From Flavobacterium sp. (GTDB taxonomy: Bacteria > Bacteroidota > Bacteroidia > Flavobacteriales > Flavobacteriaceae), in contig JADKBW010000024.1 in NCBI GenBank assembly GCA_016714905.1, forward strand, positions 1 to 59,302: a stretch of 59,302 nucleotides of DNA, written 5' to 3'. The notes beneath the pieces are model-generated. The model did no database searches. It was not told where the DNA came from and worked only from the letters and a program-made list of their open reading frames with translations. The position numbers and the translations under genes are program-made. Shown here one piece after another: positions 46,601 through 54,548 of this stretch; position 1 is the first letter of the stretch, and each line of letters starts with the position of its first letter.

Positions 46601-47843
46601 AAGTATAGGTCGTATCTAAAGTAAGAAAGCTTGTATTTAAGGCGAAAGTGCCCGACCCATTTAAAGTGACAACTTGATTTGGTCCGCTACCTGTTGAATA
46701 AGTAACTGTTGCACCTGGTGTTCCTACAAAATCAACAACGCCATTCCGTCCAAAACAAACATTAGCATTCGTTGTACTAATAGATACCGTTGGCAAAGGT
46801 AATATGATAATTGTAACTGTAGAACTCACATCAGGACAGGGCGCTGCCGAAACAGTATAGGTAAAAGTGTACGGACTTCCAGCAAGTGTCAAAGTCGAAA
46901 CATTGACCGTTCCAAGATTACCTCCACTAGTTACTAAAGGCCCGCTCCAAGTTCCTGTTGTGTCAGGACCTCCTGTTAGTTCATCAAATAAATTAAAGGT
47001 TGGAAAGGTTGACAAATCATTCACACAAATTCTCTTAACCGCATCTACCCCTGGATTACCTGGCTCGACTAAAATCGTTTGCACTTGTAATCGATTTTCG
47101 CTCTCACATGGCAAATCAACAGTAGTAGCATAATAACTTTGACCTGAAACCAAAGGAGTTGAAGGACTAATAGGAAAACCTCCTGAACTTGCTAAATACC
47201 AATTATTATTTCCGCTAGCAATCACATCTTCAAGTAGCGGTGGATCAGCTAAATCATTACAAAAAAATTGAATAGGATCCCCAGTTGGAACTGGAACAAT
47301 CCCAATAGTTGCCTGAACACTCCTTCTTGAGGTCTCACAACCCGTAAATGGATTGGTTTGACTAGCGTAATAAAAAGCATTGTCAATCAGCACCGTTGTC
47401 AATGGCAACGGCAAACCACCTGATGCTGCAGCATACCATTGAATATTATTACCAGTGGCGCTCAAGTCAGCTATCGTAGCTTCAGACTGCGAATCAACAC
47501 AAGGCCCTTGAAAAGGCTGCGCGAGTGGTTTGTCATAAATTGTTACCGCAACACTTGGTCTTGCGGAACAGGTACCACCTATATCATCCGCATAATAAAC
47601 CGCGCCAGTAACTAAAACAAATCCATTTGCTAATGGAGTAGTAGATGTCGCAGAATCATACCAAACAACTCCCCCACCATTATCAGTAGCAGCAAGATTA
47701 GCAATTGTTGGCGAACTGGGGAAAAATTGAATGTCACAAAAAGTCTGCGGACTCACTACAGTTGGACACTGACCATAAGTAGCCGCAATCGAAAAGAACA
47801 AAAAGAAGCAGAGTATTTTTTTACTAAGAGTATTAATTCTCAT
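40686..47843 (-). CDS. Giant repetitive adhesin with T9SS type B domain (SprB-like architecture)
   Basis: ATG 47843 is chosen because it starts a good signal peptide (INTLSKKILCFFLFFSIAATYGQ). The 2385-residue protein has Ig-like N-terminal units, 11 repeats of about 80 residues (PTVTVxSxPVCxGxNATVTA...WTVPAGATNPGNVATFS), six of about 79 residues (AGxxGxxxLCxNxxxxDLFxxLGG...GTWxPxLASGTGxFDP), further beta domains, and a C-terminal type B domain (ILIPDGFSPNGDTVNDEF, LEIYNRYGNILYKG, GVYFYILNFNDGE). Such proteins are surface adhesins exported by T9SS; SprB itself drives gliding. The gene is intact over 7.1 kb. Binding target unknown. Confidence 0.93.
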   Translation of the reverse strand: MRINTLSKKILCFFLFFSIAATYGQCPTVVSPQTFCDIQFFPSSPTIANLAATDNGGGVVWYDSATSTTPLANGFVLVTGAVYYADDIGGTCSARPSVAVTIYDKPLAQPFQGPCVDSQSEATIADLSATGNNIQWYAAASGGLPLPLTTVLIDNAFYYASQTNPFTGCETSRRSVQATIGIVPVPTGDPIQFFCNDLADPPLLEDVIASGNNNWYLASSGGFPISPSTPLVSGQSYYATTVDLPCESENRLQVQTILVEPGNPGVDAVKRICVNDLSTFPTFNLFDELTGGPDTTGTWSGPLVTSGGNLGTVNVSTLTLAGSPYTFTYTVSAAPCPDVSSTVTIIILPLPTVSISTTNANVCFGRNGVVDFVGTPGATVTYSTGSGPNQVVTLNGSGTFALNTSFLTLDTTYTLVSVSSSGVPSCTNTASGSVSFTVVALPTVTVASTPVCSGTNATVTATPGAPGNYSYSWTFPAGATNPGNVASFSTAVPGTYSVIMTNLTTTCPSASVPVNVVINPLPTVSVSIVNSTICPGQSAAVTAVPGAAGTYSYAWIVPAGVTPPGNVATFNTTIAGAYSVVITNTSTTCVSTLATATLTISPLPTVSVSSSPVCAGTNATVTATPGVAGTYSYLWTVPAGATNPGNVATFTTSVAGSYSVVMTDSNTNCQSASAAVTVVINVQPTVTVTSPPVCTGTNATVTATPLPAGNYSYAWTFPAGGTNPGNVASFSTSIAGLYSVVVTNTTTSCQSISVPVTVSINPQPTVVVSIVNPTICPGQSATVTATPGSAGTYTYTWTVPAGATNPGNVATFSATVAGTYNVTITNTVTLCTSLSAAGTLTISPLPTVTVSSPPVCAGGNATVTATPAPAGNYNFVWTFPAGATNPGNVASFSTSIPGLYSVVATNTVTNCSSASASTTVVINALPVVTVTSSPVCSGLNATVTATPSVAGNYNYQWTVPAGATNPGNVATFSTSTAGNYSLIMTDTTTNCPSASAAVTVVINPTPTVTVASSLICSGGTATITATPGVPGNYSYVWTVPTGVTNPGNVNTFTTTIPGTYSVQITDIITTCASTTAGTVTINPPPTVTVNNPSVCPGLDATIIATPGTPGTYSYSWTVPAGATPPGDVATFSTSVLGIYSVVITDLATTCQSSSASGEVIASPAPTVTVNDVSICSGAEATITATPGTGLPSDYNYSWTVPGGAPNPGNVSTFNTTFAGIYGVVITNVTSTCASTIDFGTVVISPTPTVSVTSPAVCLGDNSTITAVPGQSGTYSFAWTVPAGVVNPGDVSSFTSSIAGAYSVIITDSSTGCESASGSSTLTVNPLPTATVSSSGTVCSGSSASILFTGTPNTIVTYNINNGSDSTLNIGPSGIFTLSIPLLATSTFNLVSIILDGPPSCSQLLSGSTTLNVTQPPVAGSNAAISLCSNGTTQNLFELLGVNAQPGGTWSPVLASGTGIFDPTIDPPGNYIYTVAGTPPCVNDTALVTVTIVPQANAGNDGVANLCSNLDPVDLITYLGGSPQLGGTWSPSLPSGTGIFNPESDLAGVYTYTVNGTAPCGNDTATVTVSITPGPNAGTSGSVTLCVNNPAQDLFLSLGGSPQVGGTWTPALASGTGVFDPAIDPQGVYTYTFSGNQPCDDDTATVTVIVNPLPDAGEDSNALICSNIDSVDLITYLSGTPQSGGIWTPTLASGTGLFDPTIDSAGVYTYTVGAPFCTPDIATLTITIVPGPEAGTSGSVTFCISNTPQDLFLSLGGTPQAGGVWTPTLVSGTGVFDPAIDAAGVYTYTLSGNQPCDNDTATVTVAVDQLPNAGTFVGNQDVCTSQGTFDLFSLLTGNQAGGSWTDSNDNSVTSTIDISAFEPNTYSYTYTVSNSCLPEDNETVQFTILPNPIFNSNNIIVSSPNCSGENVVVSFSNMVDGEYVLNFDLTLTNVLLNQSANVTIVDGIGTLEINSSVVPLVGTTRITFLSISNASTSCTTILNPNISADFIIQPSSNLESVNLSVSNVCFGNSVIVQISGATGLTDGTYQFVYSIPSATPTVDTTAEISIVGGVGQFTVADTVFSNFGSYSVTIDSIINLSGGCNNLTEDASTNFEIYAIPDLSNAILSSDTACINFSNDISVTNELGQTLTDGSYLITYELSGSVTTTLTDTVNIADNLGVFTIPASTLNVAGSVTVTITQITSTIGACGAVAIGIEPITFEVSELETPILLPRGNEFCISDSPTISNLTTNISGTQTVVWYNAESGGTAYADTDLLIDTTTYYAAYISASGCESASRLPVTVDLTKCEDILIPDGFSPNGDTVNDEFVIKDIEIGYPAFTLEIYNRYGNILYKGNINTPNWDGTTTEGGMKLGNNVVPVGVYFYILNFNDGEREAKQGRLYLSR
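42180..43610 (-). repeat. Six ~79-residue repeats in the adhesin
   Basis: Six units share LASGTGxFDPxID, GVYTYT and NDTATVTV. Units 3 and 5 (AGTSGSVT, QDLFLSLGG) are closest, as are units 2 and 4 (SVDLITYL), so two-unit duplication is likely. Confidence 0.8.
43875..46525 (-). repeat. Eleven ~80-residue repeats in the adhesin
   Basis: Each unit has one Cys pair position, TATPG, YSYxWTVPAG and PGNVATF. Units 2 and 5 share SIVNxTICPGQSA, units 3 and 6 PVCAG, units 1 and 4 VPVxV, which points to duplication of a three-unit block. Confidence 0.8.
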
Positions 47844-48191
47844 AAGCATAACAAATTGACCAATTAAGAAATTTAAAAAGACTATCAAATAGTTCTTTTA
47901 TAATAAAAATCTACCGTTTTTAATATCCTGACAAGCGATCAAACTTGACAGAATTATTCAAAAAACTATAGTCTAAATTACACTACTATATTACTTCATT
48001 TTACCTTTTCAATTTTTGGCTTTTTTATATATTATGAACAAAATCATTAACAATTTGTTAAAAACAAAAGGACAACTTTTCAAACGCAAATCATTAAGGA
48101 ACATACACTTAGGTGTAGTTCTATGAGTTTATCAACATAAATATGCAGTTGTATAACCCACAGAAAGTAACGATCTTATTGTAGTAGATTC
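47844..48191. other. Long AT-rich gap upstream of the adhesin operon
   Basis: About 350 bases without a gene. It must hold the adhesin promoter, but I find no full TTG-N17-23-TAnnTTTG match; TAGATTTT near 47912 (minus strand) is one base off. I see no repeats beyond short AT stretches. Confidence 0.5.
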
Positions 48192-48224
48192 TAAAAAAAA
48201 ACTCCAAAAACAAGTTTTGGAGTT
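48192..48224 (-). terminator. Terminator of the mnmA-protease operon
   Basis: AACTCCAAAA, loop ACAAG, TTTTGGAGTT. On the minus strand a run of eight T bases follows. It lies about 55 bases after the last gene. Confidence 0.85.
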
Positions 48225-48277
48225 GTGAGAAAGCGAAATTCGCTCAAATTGCCAGTAGAAATAAAACAATTGATATG

Positions 48278-48703
48278 CTATCTTTCTCCTTTTTCTATGT
48301 AGTTGACAATATTGTAAACAATAATGAAATTTTGGTGATTGATATACAGTTGCTTTCTGTTGTTTTGGTTTTTCCTCGTAATAATGGACAAAGTAAAAGG
48401 AACTCCATCATCGTCTTTGCATGAAAAAGGATAAATCAAATCGCTGTCATTCTCTTCTTTCTCCTCGTAGCTTAAAATATCATAAAGTTGAATTTCTTGC
48501 GAATAAATGATAAACCTGTTTTTTGTCGTGTCAAGCGAGATAAGGATAGAAGTATCTTGCAAATCAGACCATTTACCCCAATCTCCATTTTCATTTTTTG
48601 CCATGACGCTAAAACCTGTTGTTTGAAACTTATAAGTCTGACAATAAATCTGAACAAGAGTTACTAGAAATAAGATCAAACCGAACCAATATTTTACTTT
48701 CAT
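48278..48703 (-). CDS. Small secreted protein, unknown family
   Basis: The 141-residue product has a signal peptide (MKVKYWFGLILFLVTLVQIYCQ). The rest is beta-rich and charged (GKWSDLQDTSILISLDTTKNRFIIY, DLIYPFSCKDDDGVPFTLSIITRK), with no motif I know. It is the last gene of the minus-strand run, 21 bases after the nitronate monooxygenase-like gene. Confidence 0.7.
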   Translation of the reverse strand: MKVKYWFGLILFLVTLVQIYCQTYKFQTTGFSVMAKNENGDWGKWSDLQDTSILISLDTTKNRFIIYSQEIQLYDILSYEEKEENDSDLIYPFSCKDDDGVPFTLSIITRKNQNNRKQLYINHQNFIIVYNIVNYIEKGER

Positions 48704-48724
48704 GTATTTACTTTTTTATTCTCT

Positions 48725-49669
48725 TTAAAAGTCTAGTGAATCAAGCTCTTGCTTCGCCATCGTAAATTCTGACATGACGTTATTAATTATTTGACTAACA
48801 GGAATGATTTCATCAATCAATCCTGCGATTTGTCCAATTTCCAATTCTCCTTCAACCAAATCTCCTTCAAACATCCCTTTCTTCGCTCTGGCTCTTCCTA
48901 ACAAAACCTTTAATTCTTCGGTTGTGGGACATTTCTCATACAACGCCTGTAAATCATTAAAAAATTTATTTTTAATCAAACGAACAGGTGCGAGCTCTTT
49001 CAATGTAAGTTGGGTTCCACCTTCCTCCACTTCCAAAATGGTTTTCTTAAAATTCTCATGTGATGAGGACTCGACAGAGGCTGCAAATCGACTTCCCATT
49101 TGAACCCCATCGGCTCCCAAAACCATAGCCGCCAACATGCCTCTTCCCGTCGCAATGCCTCCTGCCGCAATCAATGGAATCGAAATATTGCTTTTGACCA
49201 TTGGAATTAGCGTCATGGTGGTCGTTTCTTCTCTTCCGTTGTGACCACCCGCTTCAAAACCTTCAGCAACAACTGCATCTACGCCTGCTTCTTGCGCTTT
49301 AAGTGCAAATTTTGAACTACTAACAACATGCACGACGGTAATTCCGTTTTGCTTCAATAAAGCAGTCCAAGTCTTTGGATTACCCGCAGACGTAAAAACA
49401 ATCTTCACTCCTTCTTCAATAATTATTGAAATAATTTCTTCAATATTAGGATACAGCATCGGAACATTAACACCAAAAGGTTTATCAGTAGCTTTCTTGC
49501 ATTTTTGAATATGCTCCCGCAAAACTTCTGGATACATAGAGCCCGCTCCAATCAAACCTAAACCGCCTGAATTACTGACAGCGCTGGCAAGTTTATATCC
49601 ACTGTTCCAAATCATACCACCTTGAATAATTGGATATTGAATTTTGAAAAGCTCCGTAATTCTATTCAT
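48725..49669 (-). CDS. Nitronate monooxygenase / FabK-like FMN enzyme
   Basis: The 314-residue TIM-barrel protein shows the family's FMN sites: YPIIQGGMIWNSGYKLASAVSNSGGLGLIGAGS, PFGVNVPML, VVAEGFEAGGHNG (active-site His) and IAAGGIATGRGMLAAMVLGADGVQMGSRF. Family members oxidise alkyl nitronates; some relatives are FabK enoyl reductases, so substrate is uncertain. Its start codon overlaps the protease stop by one base (TAATG), so translation is probably coupled. Confidence 0.85.
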   Translation of the reverse strand: MNRITELFKIQYPIIQGGMIWNSGYKLASAVSNSGGLGLIGAGSMYPEVLREHIQKCKKATDKPFGVNVPMLYPNIEEIISIIIEEGVKIVFTSAGNPKTWTALLKQNGITVVHVVSSSKFALKAQEAGVDAVVAEGFEAGGHNGREETTTMTLIPMVKSNISIPLIAAGGIATGRGMLAAMVLGADGVQMGSRFAASVESSSHENFKKTILEVEEGGTQLTLKELAPVRLIKNKFFNDLQALYEKCPTTEELKVLLGRARAKKGMFEGDLVEGELEIGQIAGLIDEIIPVSQIINNVMSEFTMAKQELDSLDF

Positions 49670-51288
49670 TATTGAATGGTTATTTTTCCGGACTGTGAAG
49701 CACTTGCGCTTTCAATTTTATATAGATACATACCCGACGAAAAACCACTTAGTGCTACACTTTTGCTTTCACTCGTTAATTCTCTAGATAATATTAACTG
49801 ACCCATCGTATTGTATAGATATATTGTAGCATTGTCATATCCTGTTGGAAATGCAATCGAAACAGAATCAGTAGCGGGATTTGGATAAATCATAAACCTT
49901 TCTTTATCCACAATATTTACATTCAACAAACCACTATTCATTGCTAAATTAAAATCTGGAATTCCATACCCCAATTCATTTGTTGGATTGTTAAAAATAC
50001 TGCCAGATTCTTTAATCAACTGAATGATTTCCGTATTGGTTGCATTGGGTAATGCTTGCCATAAACAAGCTACCATTCCAGCAGTAATTGGACCTGAAAA
50101 TGAGGTGCCGCTCGCAGTAGTAATATTGCCACTAGTCGAAGATAAAACAGACTGTTGTCCTTGTGCCACAACATCGGGCTTTACCCTTCCATCGAATGAG
50201 GGACCTTGAGAACTAAAAGTAGCGTAATCTCCAGCTGCATTCACAGCACCAATAGCCAACGCATTAATTGCATCCGCTGGCGCAGAGATGTAAAACCATG
50301 GATTGTTTCCTGAATTTCCTGCCGAATTAACACAGACCATTCCACGGCTAAAAGCAATATCTAGTCCTTTAGAAATAAAGGTGGTCGTCCCATTCATATC
50401 CGCATAAGTAAAATTATAATTAGGGTTGTCAAACTCTGTGTAGCCTAATGAAGTATTAATGATATCCACGCCCAAACGATCCGCTTCTTCCGCCGCTTCC
50501 ACCCACAATGACAATTCTAATGGCCATTCGTTGGCGCCATCTTCTGTAATAAACAAATAGTAAGAAGCGTCAGGAGCAGTTCCGACCAATTCATTGTCTT
50601 TGAATCCACCCATTGTCGACAAAACCAACGTTCCATGGGATAATCCAGTATAAAAATCAGGACTGCGATTGACGTAATCATAACCACCCAAAATTTGATT
50701 ATTATCCCTCAATCTAGAAAATGTAGAAGCCGAATTAACTCCAGGAAAACCGCCGTCCATCACCGCAATAATCTTTCCCGATCCCGTGAAATTCTGTTGA
50801 TGCAAAAGATGCCCGTTCAGCATTTCTATTTGATTGGCAGAATTTCCATAATTAAAGACGACATCCGTTTCAAAGACTTTATTCACCTTTTTCATTTTTT
50901 TCTTTGGAACCACTGTTCTTAATGGATTATTCAACAATCGATTGGCAAAGTCAACACGCTCAACAAAACTCAAATCAGTCAATGCACGTATGTCATTTTC
51001 CGATCCTTGGATGTGCAATGCGTTAAACCATTTTGATTTTGCCAGCACGATAATTCCTTGCGTCGCCGTAATTTGGTCAATATAGGATTGGTGGATTGGA
51101 GCATCCTTGATATCTAATACAATATTTTGATTCGCTCTTCTATCTAAAGACCTTTGCGACAATTCAGAAAGTGGGTTGTCAAAGAACATTTGTGCATTTG
51201 GTTTTGCATTAAAGTAAACCCAGGCATCTTCCTGACCATACATGGTGAAAGTACATATAATCACCAATATTAATACAATTCTTTTCAT
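49669..51288 (-). CDS. Subtilisin-like (S8) serine protease with T9SS type A domain
   Basis: From ATG 51288 the 539-residue protein has a signal peptide (KRIVLILVIICTFTMYGQ) and a prodomain (to about 150). The S8 triad is Asp in KIIAVMDGGFPG, His in LSHGTLVLSTMGG and Ser in ASGTSFSGPITAGMVA, with the oxyanion Asn in VNSAGNSGNN. A type A sorting domain ends the protein (FMIYPNPATDSVSIAFP, YNTMGQLILSREL, GMYLYKIES). It is likely secreted to the surface. It starts 25 bases after mnmA and overlaps the next gene. Confidence 0.92.
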   Translation of the reverse strand: MKRIVLILVIICTFTMYGQEDAWVYFNAKPNAQMFFDNPLSELSQRSLDRRANQNIVLDIKDAPIHQSYIDQITATQGIIVLAKSKWFNALHIQGSENDIRALTDLSFVERVDFANRLLNNPLRTVVPKKKMKKVNKVFETDVVFNYGNSANQIEMLNGHLLHQQNFTGSGKIIAVMDGGFPGVNSASTFSRLRDNNQILGGYDYVNRSPDFYTGLSHGTLVLSTMGGFKDNELVGTAPDASYYLFITEDGANEWPLELSLWVEAAEEADRLGVDIINTSLGYTEFDNPNYNFTYADMNGTTTFISKGLDIAFSRGMVCVNSAGNSGNNPWFYISAPADAINALAIGAVNAAGDYATFSSQGPSFDGRVKPDVVAQGQQSVLSSTSGNITTASGTSFSGPITAGMVACLWQALPNATNTEIIQLIKESGSIFNNPTNELGYGIPDFNLAMNSGLLNVNIVDKERFMIYPNPATDSVSIAFPTGYDNATIYLYNTMGQLILSRELTSESKSVALSGFSSGMYLYKIESASASQSGKITIQ

Positions 51289-51313
51289 ATTCCATTTTTT
51301 TAATTGAGTAAAC

Positions 51314-52501
51314 TTACGAAATAACTCCAGATCCAACTAATTCGTCATCAAGATACCAAGCAACAAATTGCCCGGAAGTTATCGCTGATTGCGGTTCATC
51401 GAATGAAACAAATAAGCCTTTTTCAAATTGGTGTAAAGTCGCCGACTGCAATTCTTGTCTATATCTAATCCGTGCTTTAACTTTCAATGTTTGTCCGTTT
51501 TCAATTCTCAAATCTTCACGAATCCAGTGTACCTCTTCTGATTCTACAAAAAGCGATTTTTTGAATAATCCTGGGTGTTGACTTCCTTGCCCTGTGTATA
51601 TGGTATTCGAGTCCACGTCGGTAGCAATAACGAATAAAGCTTCAGGAGTACCGCCTACATTCAATCCTTTGCGCTGACCGGTTGTAAAGTAATGCGCGCC
51701 TTGATGCTTGCCCACCACTTTTCCCATGGTTGGCGTGTATTGGATTGAAGTTGATTCCAATTCTAAATCTTCTTCGAGTGAACTAGACGCTCCTTTTGGC
51801 TGCGTATATAGCGGCAAATCTGCATCTACTTCAAAAATCAAACCTGGCTTGGGCTGTAATTTTTGCTGTAAAAACTCAGGCAAACGAACTTTTCCTATAA
51901 AACAGAGACCTTGTGAATCTTTCTTTTCCGCGGTTACCAATTCCATTTCAGTAGCGATTGCCCTAACTTCAGGCTTGGTTAATTCGCCAATCGGAAAAAG
52001 TGATTTCGATAATTGTTCTTGTGATAACTGACAAAGAAAATAAGACTGATCTTTATTCGAGTCAACGCCCGCTAGCAATTGATAGATTGTTTTTCCTTCT
52101 TTCTGGATCTCGCCTTTTCGACAATAATGACCCGTCGCGACGAAATCAGCACCCAAACTCAATGCAATTTTCATAAAAACATCAAACTTGATTTCGCGGT
52201 TGCATAAAATGTCTGGATTGGGTGTGCGACCTTTCTCGTATTCGTTGAACATATAGTCAACGATTTTTTCCTTATACTGTTCGCTTAAATCAACTGTTTG
52301 AAAAGGAATGCCAAGTTTTTGGGCAACCAAAAGTGCATCGTTGCTGTCTTCCAGCCATGGGCATTCATTCGAAATCGTCACGGAATCGTCGTGCCAATTT
52401 TTCATGAAAAGACCGATTACTTCGTAGCCTTGCTTCTGCAACAAATACGCTGCAACACTCGAATCTACTCCACCAGAAAGCCCTACAACAACTCGTTTCA
52501 T
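51314..52501 (-). CDS. mnmA: tRNA-specific 2-thiouridylase MnmA
   Basis: MnmA makes s2U34 in Lys, Glu and Gln tRNAs. The 395-residue protein starts at ATG 52501 (MKRVVVGLSGGVDSSVAAYLL, the PP-loop). It has the two catalytic cysteines in NPDILCNREIKF and SQGLCFIGKVRLPEF, HYFTTGQRKGL, and a C-terminal beta barrel ending FVAWYLDDELVGSGVI. It is intact. It lies within a run of same-strand genes with short gaps. Confidence 0.96.
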   Translation of the reverse strand: MKRVVVGLSGGVDSSVAAYLLQKQGYEVIGLFMKNWHDDSVTISNECPWLEDSNDALLVAQKLGIPFQTVDLSEQYKEKIVDYMFNEYEKGRTPNPDILCNREIKFDVFMKIALSLGADFVATGHYCRKGEIQKEGKTIYQLLAGVDSNKDQSYFLCQLSQEQLSKSLFPIGELTKPEVRAIATEMELVTAEKKDSQGLCFIGKVRLPEFLQQKLQPKPGLIFEVDADLPLYTQPKGASSSLEEDLELESTSIQYTPTMGKVVGKHQGAHYFTTGQRKGLNVGGTPEALFVIATDVDSNTIYTGQGSQHPGLFKKSLFVESEEVHWIREDLRIENGQTLKVKARIRYRQELQSATLHQFEKGLFVSFDEPQSAITSGQFVAWYLDDELVGSGVIS

Positions 52502-52534
52502 TATGCCAAATTTGCCCAAAAATACGATAAAATT

Positions 52535-53248
52535 TTATTTGGATTTTGCTTTTACAACTTTCTTAACCTTTGACATGTTTTCTTCGCTGGACAATTTCCC
52601 GTTCTCGTAAAACTGCCAAATTCCTTTCTTCTTTCCATTGACGTAAATGCCTTGCGCTACGATATTGCCTTTGGGATCTCGATAGATGGCTTTGCCGTCG
52701 AATTGACCGTTTTTATAGATTGATTCTTCCAAAACAATACCTTCTGCCGTATATTTCTTGTAGGCACCTGACTTAATGCCTTTAGCATAATTTGTCGTTT
52801 CCGCTAATTTTCCATTGGGATAAAAAACACTCCGAACACCTTCGAGTTTTCCGTTCACGTAATTCTCTAAAGTCATGATTGCTTTGGAATTTTCGTGATA
52901 ATACTTCCAAACCCCGTCGTATAATTTGTTCACGACTTTGCCTTCACTGACGAGATTATTGGACTGATTGTAAAACATCGTATAAGCAGAATTGTCCTTT
53001 TTGTTGAATTCTCTCGTGGCTATAATGGACTGCGCTTGCGTATCGTCGTAAAACCGAAAAACACCTACTTCTCTACCATGATCAAAAGTACCGTCGTACC
53101 GCAATCTTTTAGACTCGGGATAATAACCTTTCCATGGGCCATTTTTACTGCCTTTATCATCAAGTTGATTGAATTCAGTTTGTGCAACTGCAGCAGCATT
53201 CATTACAAAGAAAACTATAATAGAAAGGAGGCTTTTATTAATTTTCAT
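52535..53248 (-). CDS. MORN/YwqK-type repeat protein, secreted
   Basis: From ATG 53248 the 237-residue protein has a signal peptide (INKSLLSIIVFFVMNAAAVAQ). About seven MORN-variant repeats follow (GPWKGYYPESKRLRYDGTF, GVWKYYHENSKAIMTLENY, GVRSVFYPNGKLAETTNY, GIWQFYENGKLSSEE). Such proteins are often labelled YwqK antitoxins, but no toxin is present, so that label is not supported. It is the first gene of the minus-strand run, with a good promoter at 53303-53335. Confidence 0.82.
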   Translation of the reverse strand: MKINKSLLSIIVFFVMNAAAVAQTEFNQLDDKGSKNGPWKGYYPESKRLRYDGTFDHGREVGVFRFYDDTQAQSIIATREFNKKDNSAYTMFYNQSNNLVSEGKVVNKLYDGVWKYYHENSKAIMTLENYVNGKLEGVRSVFYPNGKLAETTNYAKGIKSGAYKKYTAEGIVLEESIYKNGQFDGKAIYRDPKGNIVAQGIYVNGKKKGIWQFYENGKLSSEENMSKVKKVVKAKSK

Positions 53249-53302
53249 AAATTGAGCAATCATATTAACTTGTAAAACTTCTTGAAGTGTTTTTTAGTAT
53301 GC

Positions 53303-53335
53303 CAAAAGTACATTAATATTTTTATTGGACATCAA
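53303..53335 (-). promoter_or_regulatory. Promoter of the MORN-mnmA-protease operon
   Basis: On the minus strand TTG (53333-53335), 22 bases, TACTTTTG (53303-53310), a full consensus match. The leader is about 50 bases. Confidence 0.65.
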
Positions 53336-53524
53336 GTACAATTCACCTTTGACCGGAGGGACCGTCATTAATAGAAAATCTTCTTATTCCGATATCGAAA
53401 TGAAAGTAAACACTTCGAAAAAAAATGCTAAAGTTTTTCGGGATTGGGTTGATTTAAGATAATATTATCATTTCCGTAAATTTTGTTTGATAAATTTGCA
53501 ATCTAATTAAACACTTTATAAACT

Positions 53525-54499
53525 ATGAAAACAAACATGAAATTTTTATTGGTAGCACTTGTTGCTTTTGTTTCTTTCTCTTCGGTATCTTGTAGTAGCG
53601 ATGATGATTCAACTCCGGCTCCAACACCTAAGACAATCGCTCAAATCGCACAAGGAAATGCAAATTTGTCTATTTTGGTGGAAGCACTTACAAAAGCAGA
53701 CCTTGTTACTACCTTAAACACTGCTGGAACTTACACGGTTTTTGCTCCAGACAACACTGCATTTACTGCTGCTGGAATTACAAGCGATTACATTGCTAAT
53801 CAAACAACGCCTGAACAAATTGCTGCACTGAGAAACGTTCTTTAAACCATGTTCTTGCAACAAAATTCACGGCGGCTCAGTTGACGACAAGTTATAAAAA
53901 ACATTCACTCCTGCGGACCTGCGAGTCGCATCAGGAAAATCGATTTATATTGAGAAAAAATGAAGTTTATAAAGTTTCTTCTGAGCATTTGAAGTTGGGC
54001 CAAATATTGCTGCTTCAAATGGAATAGTCCACGTTGTCGATGCGGTAATTTCATTACCTTCAATTGTTACCTTTGTGGGCTGCCGATCCAAATTTAAGTT
54101 CTTTATTTACAGCATTAACAAGACTTGATCAAGCACCAGCTGAGTTTTGTTGGTCTTCTTAACTGGAACCTTCTTCTCCTTTACAGTTTTTGCCCCAACA
54201 ATGCTGCCTTTACGCTGATTGATGAACGGGGAATTCCTGAGTGACTTAACTGAGCGAATTAGCTAAGATACTAAAAAATCCTTTAGTCAAAACCTAAAAT
54301 CGACAATATTGGACGGGAAATCTACTCCATTCAACTTTTTTTGAAGACCCTCAACTATTAGTATCTTAACAGAGATTATCTCAAAACTAAAAATTAAATT
54401 TCAAATTAATGGAGCTAAGATCTTATTCAAGTTTGATATCCTAACAAAATTGGAAGCATTCATCAAATCACCAATGTTTTGAAACCAAACTTGTTATAA
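53525..54499 (+). pseudogene. Two-domain fasciclin lipoprotein, decayed after the first 107 codons
   Basis: A lipoprotein signal (VAFVSFSSVSCSSDDD, Cys23) leads into a fasciclin domain (NANLSILVEALTKADLVTTL, GTYTVFAPDNTAFTA). At 53842 one T is missing from a T run, ending the frame early; LLNHVLATKFTAAQL continues in the next frame. Further on, fragments in changing frames read GIVHVVDAVISLPSIVTFVG, ADPNLSSLFTALTRLDQAPA, FTVFAPNNAAFT, LAKILKNPLVKT and IHQITNVLKP, the second domain. Eight or more frame breaks fall in about 650 bases. Fasciclin lipoproteins are adhesion-type surface proteins. A -7 box TAAATTTG lies at 53491-53498. Confidence 0.8.
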
Positions 54500-54512
54500 T
54501 CTATTGAATAAA

Positions 54513-54548
54513 AATACAAAAAAGCCTTCCTAACCGAAGGCTTTTTTT
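54513..54548. terminator. Terminator between the fasciclin remnant and the aminopeptidase
   Basis: AAAAAGCCTTC, loop CTAACC, GAAGGCTTTTT. A- and T-runs on both sides make it work in either direction. Confidence 0.85.

Noticed and set aside
46867..47133. Plus-strand frames across the giant adhesin (also 42305-42628, 43501-43776)
   Set aside because: They lie antisense to an intact, strongly coding gene and have no independent features.
52535..53248. Toxin-antitoxin module, because YwqK-type proteins are often labelled antitoxins
   Set aside because: No toxin gene is adjacent, and the protein is a secreted MORN-repeat protein in an operon with mnmA.
53399..53461. Tiny frame of 20 codons before the fasciclin gene
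   Set aside because: Too short, no promoter of its own, no recognisable content. It lies in the fasciclin upstream region.
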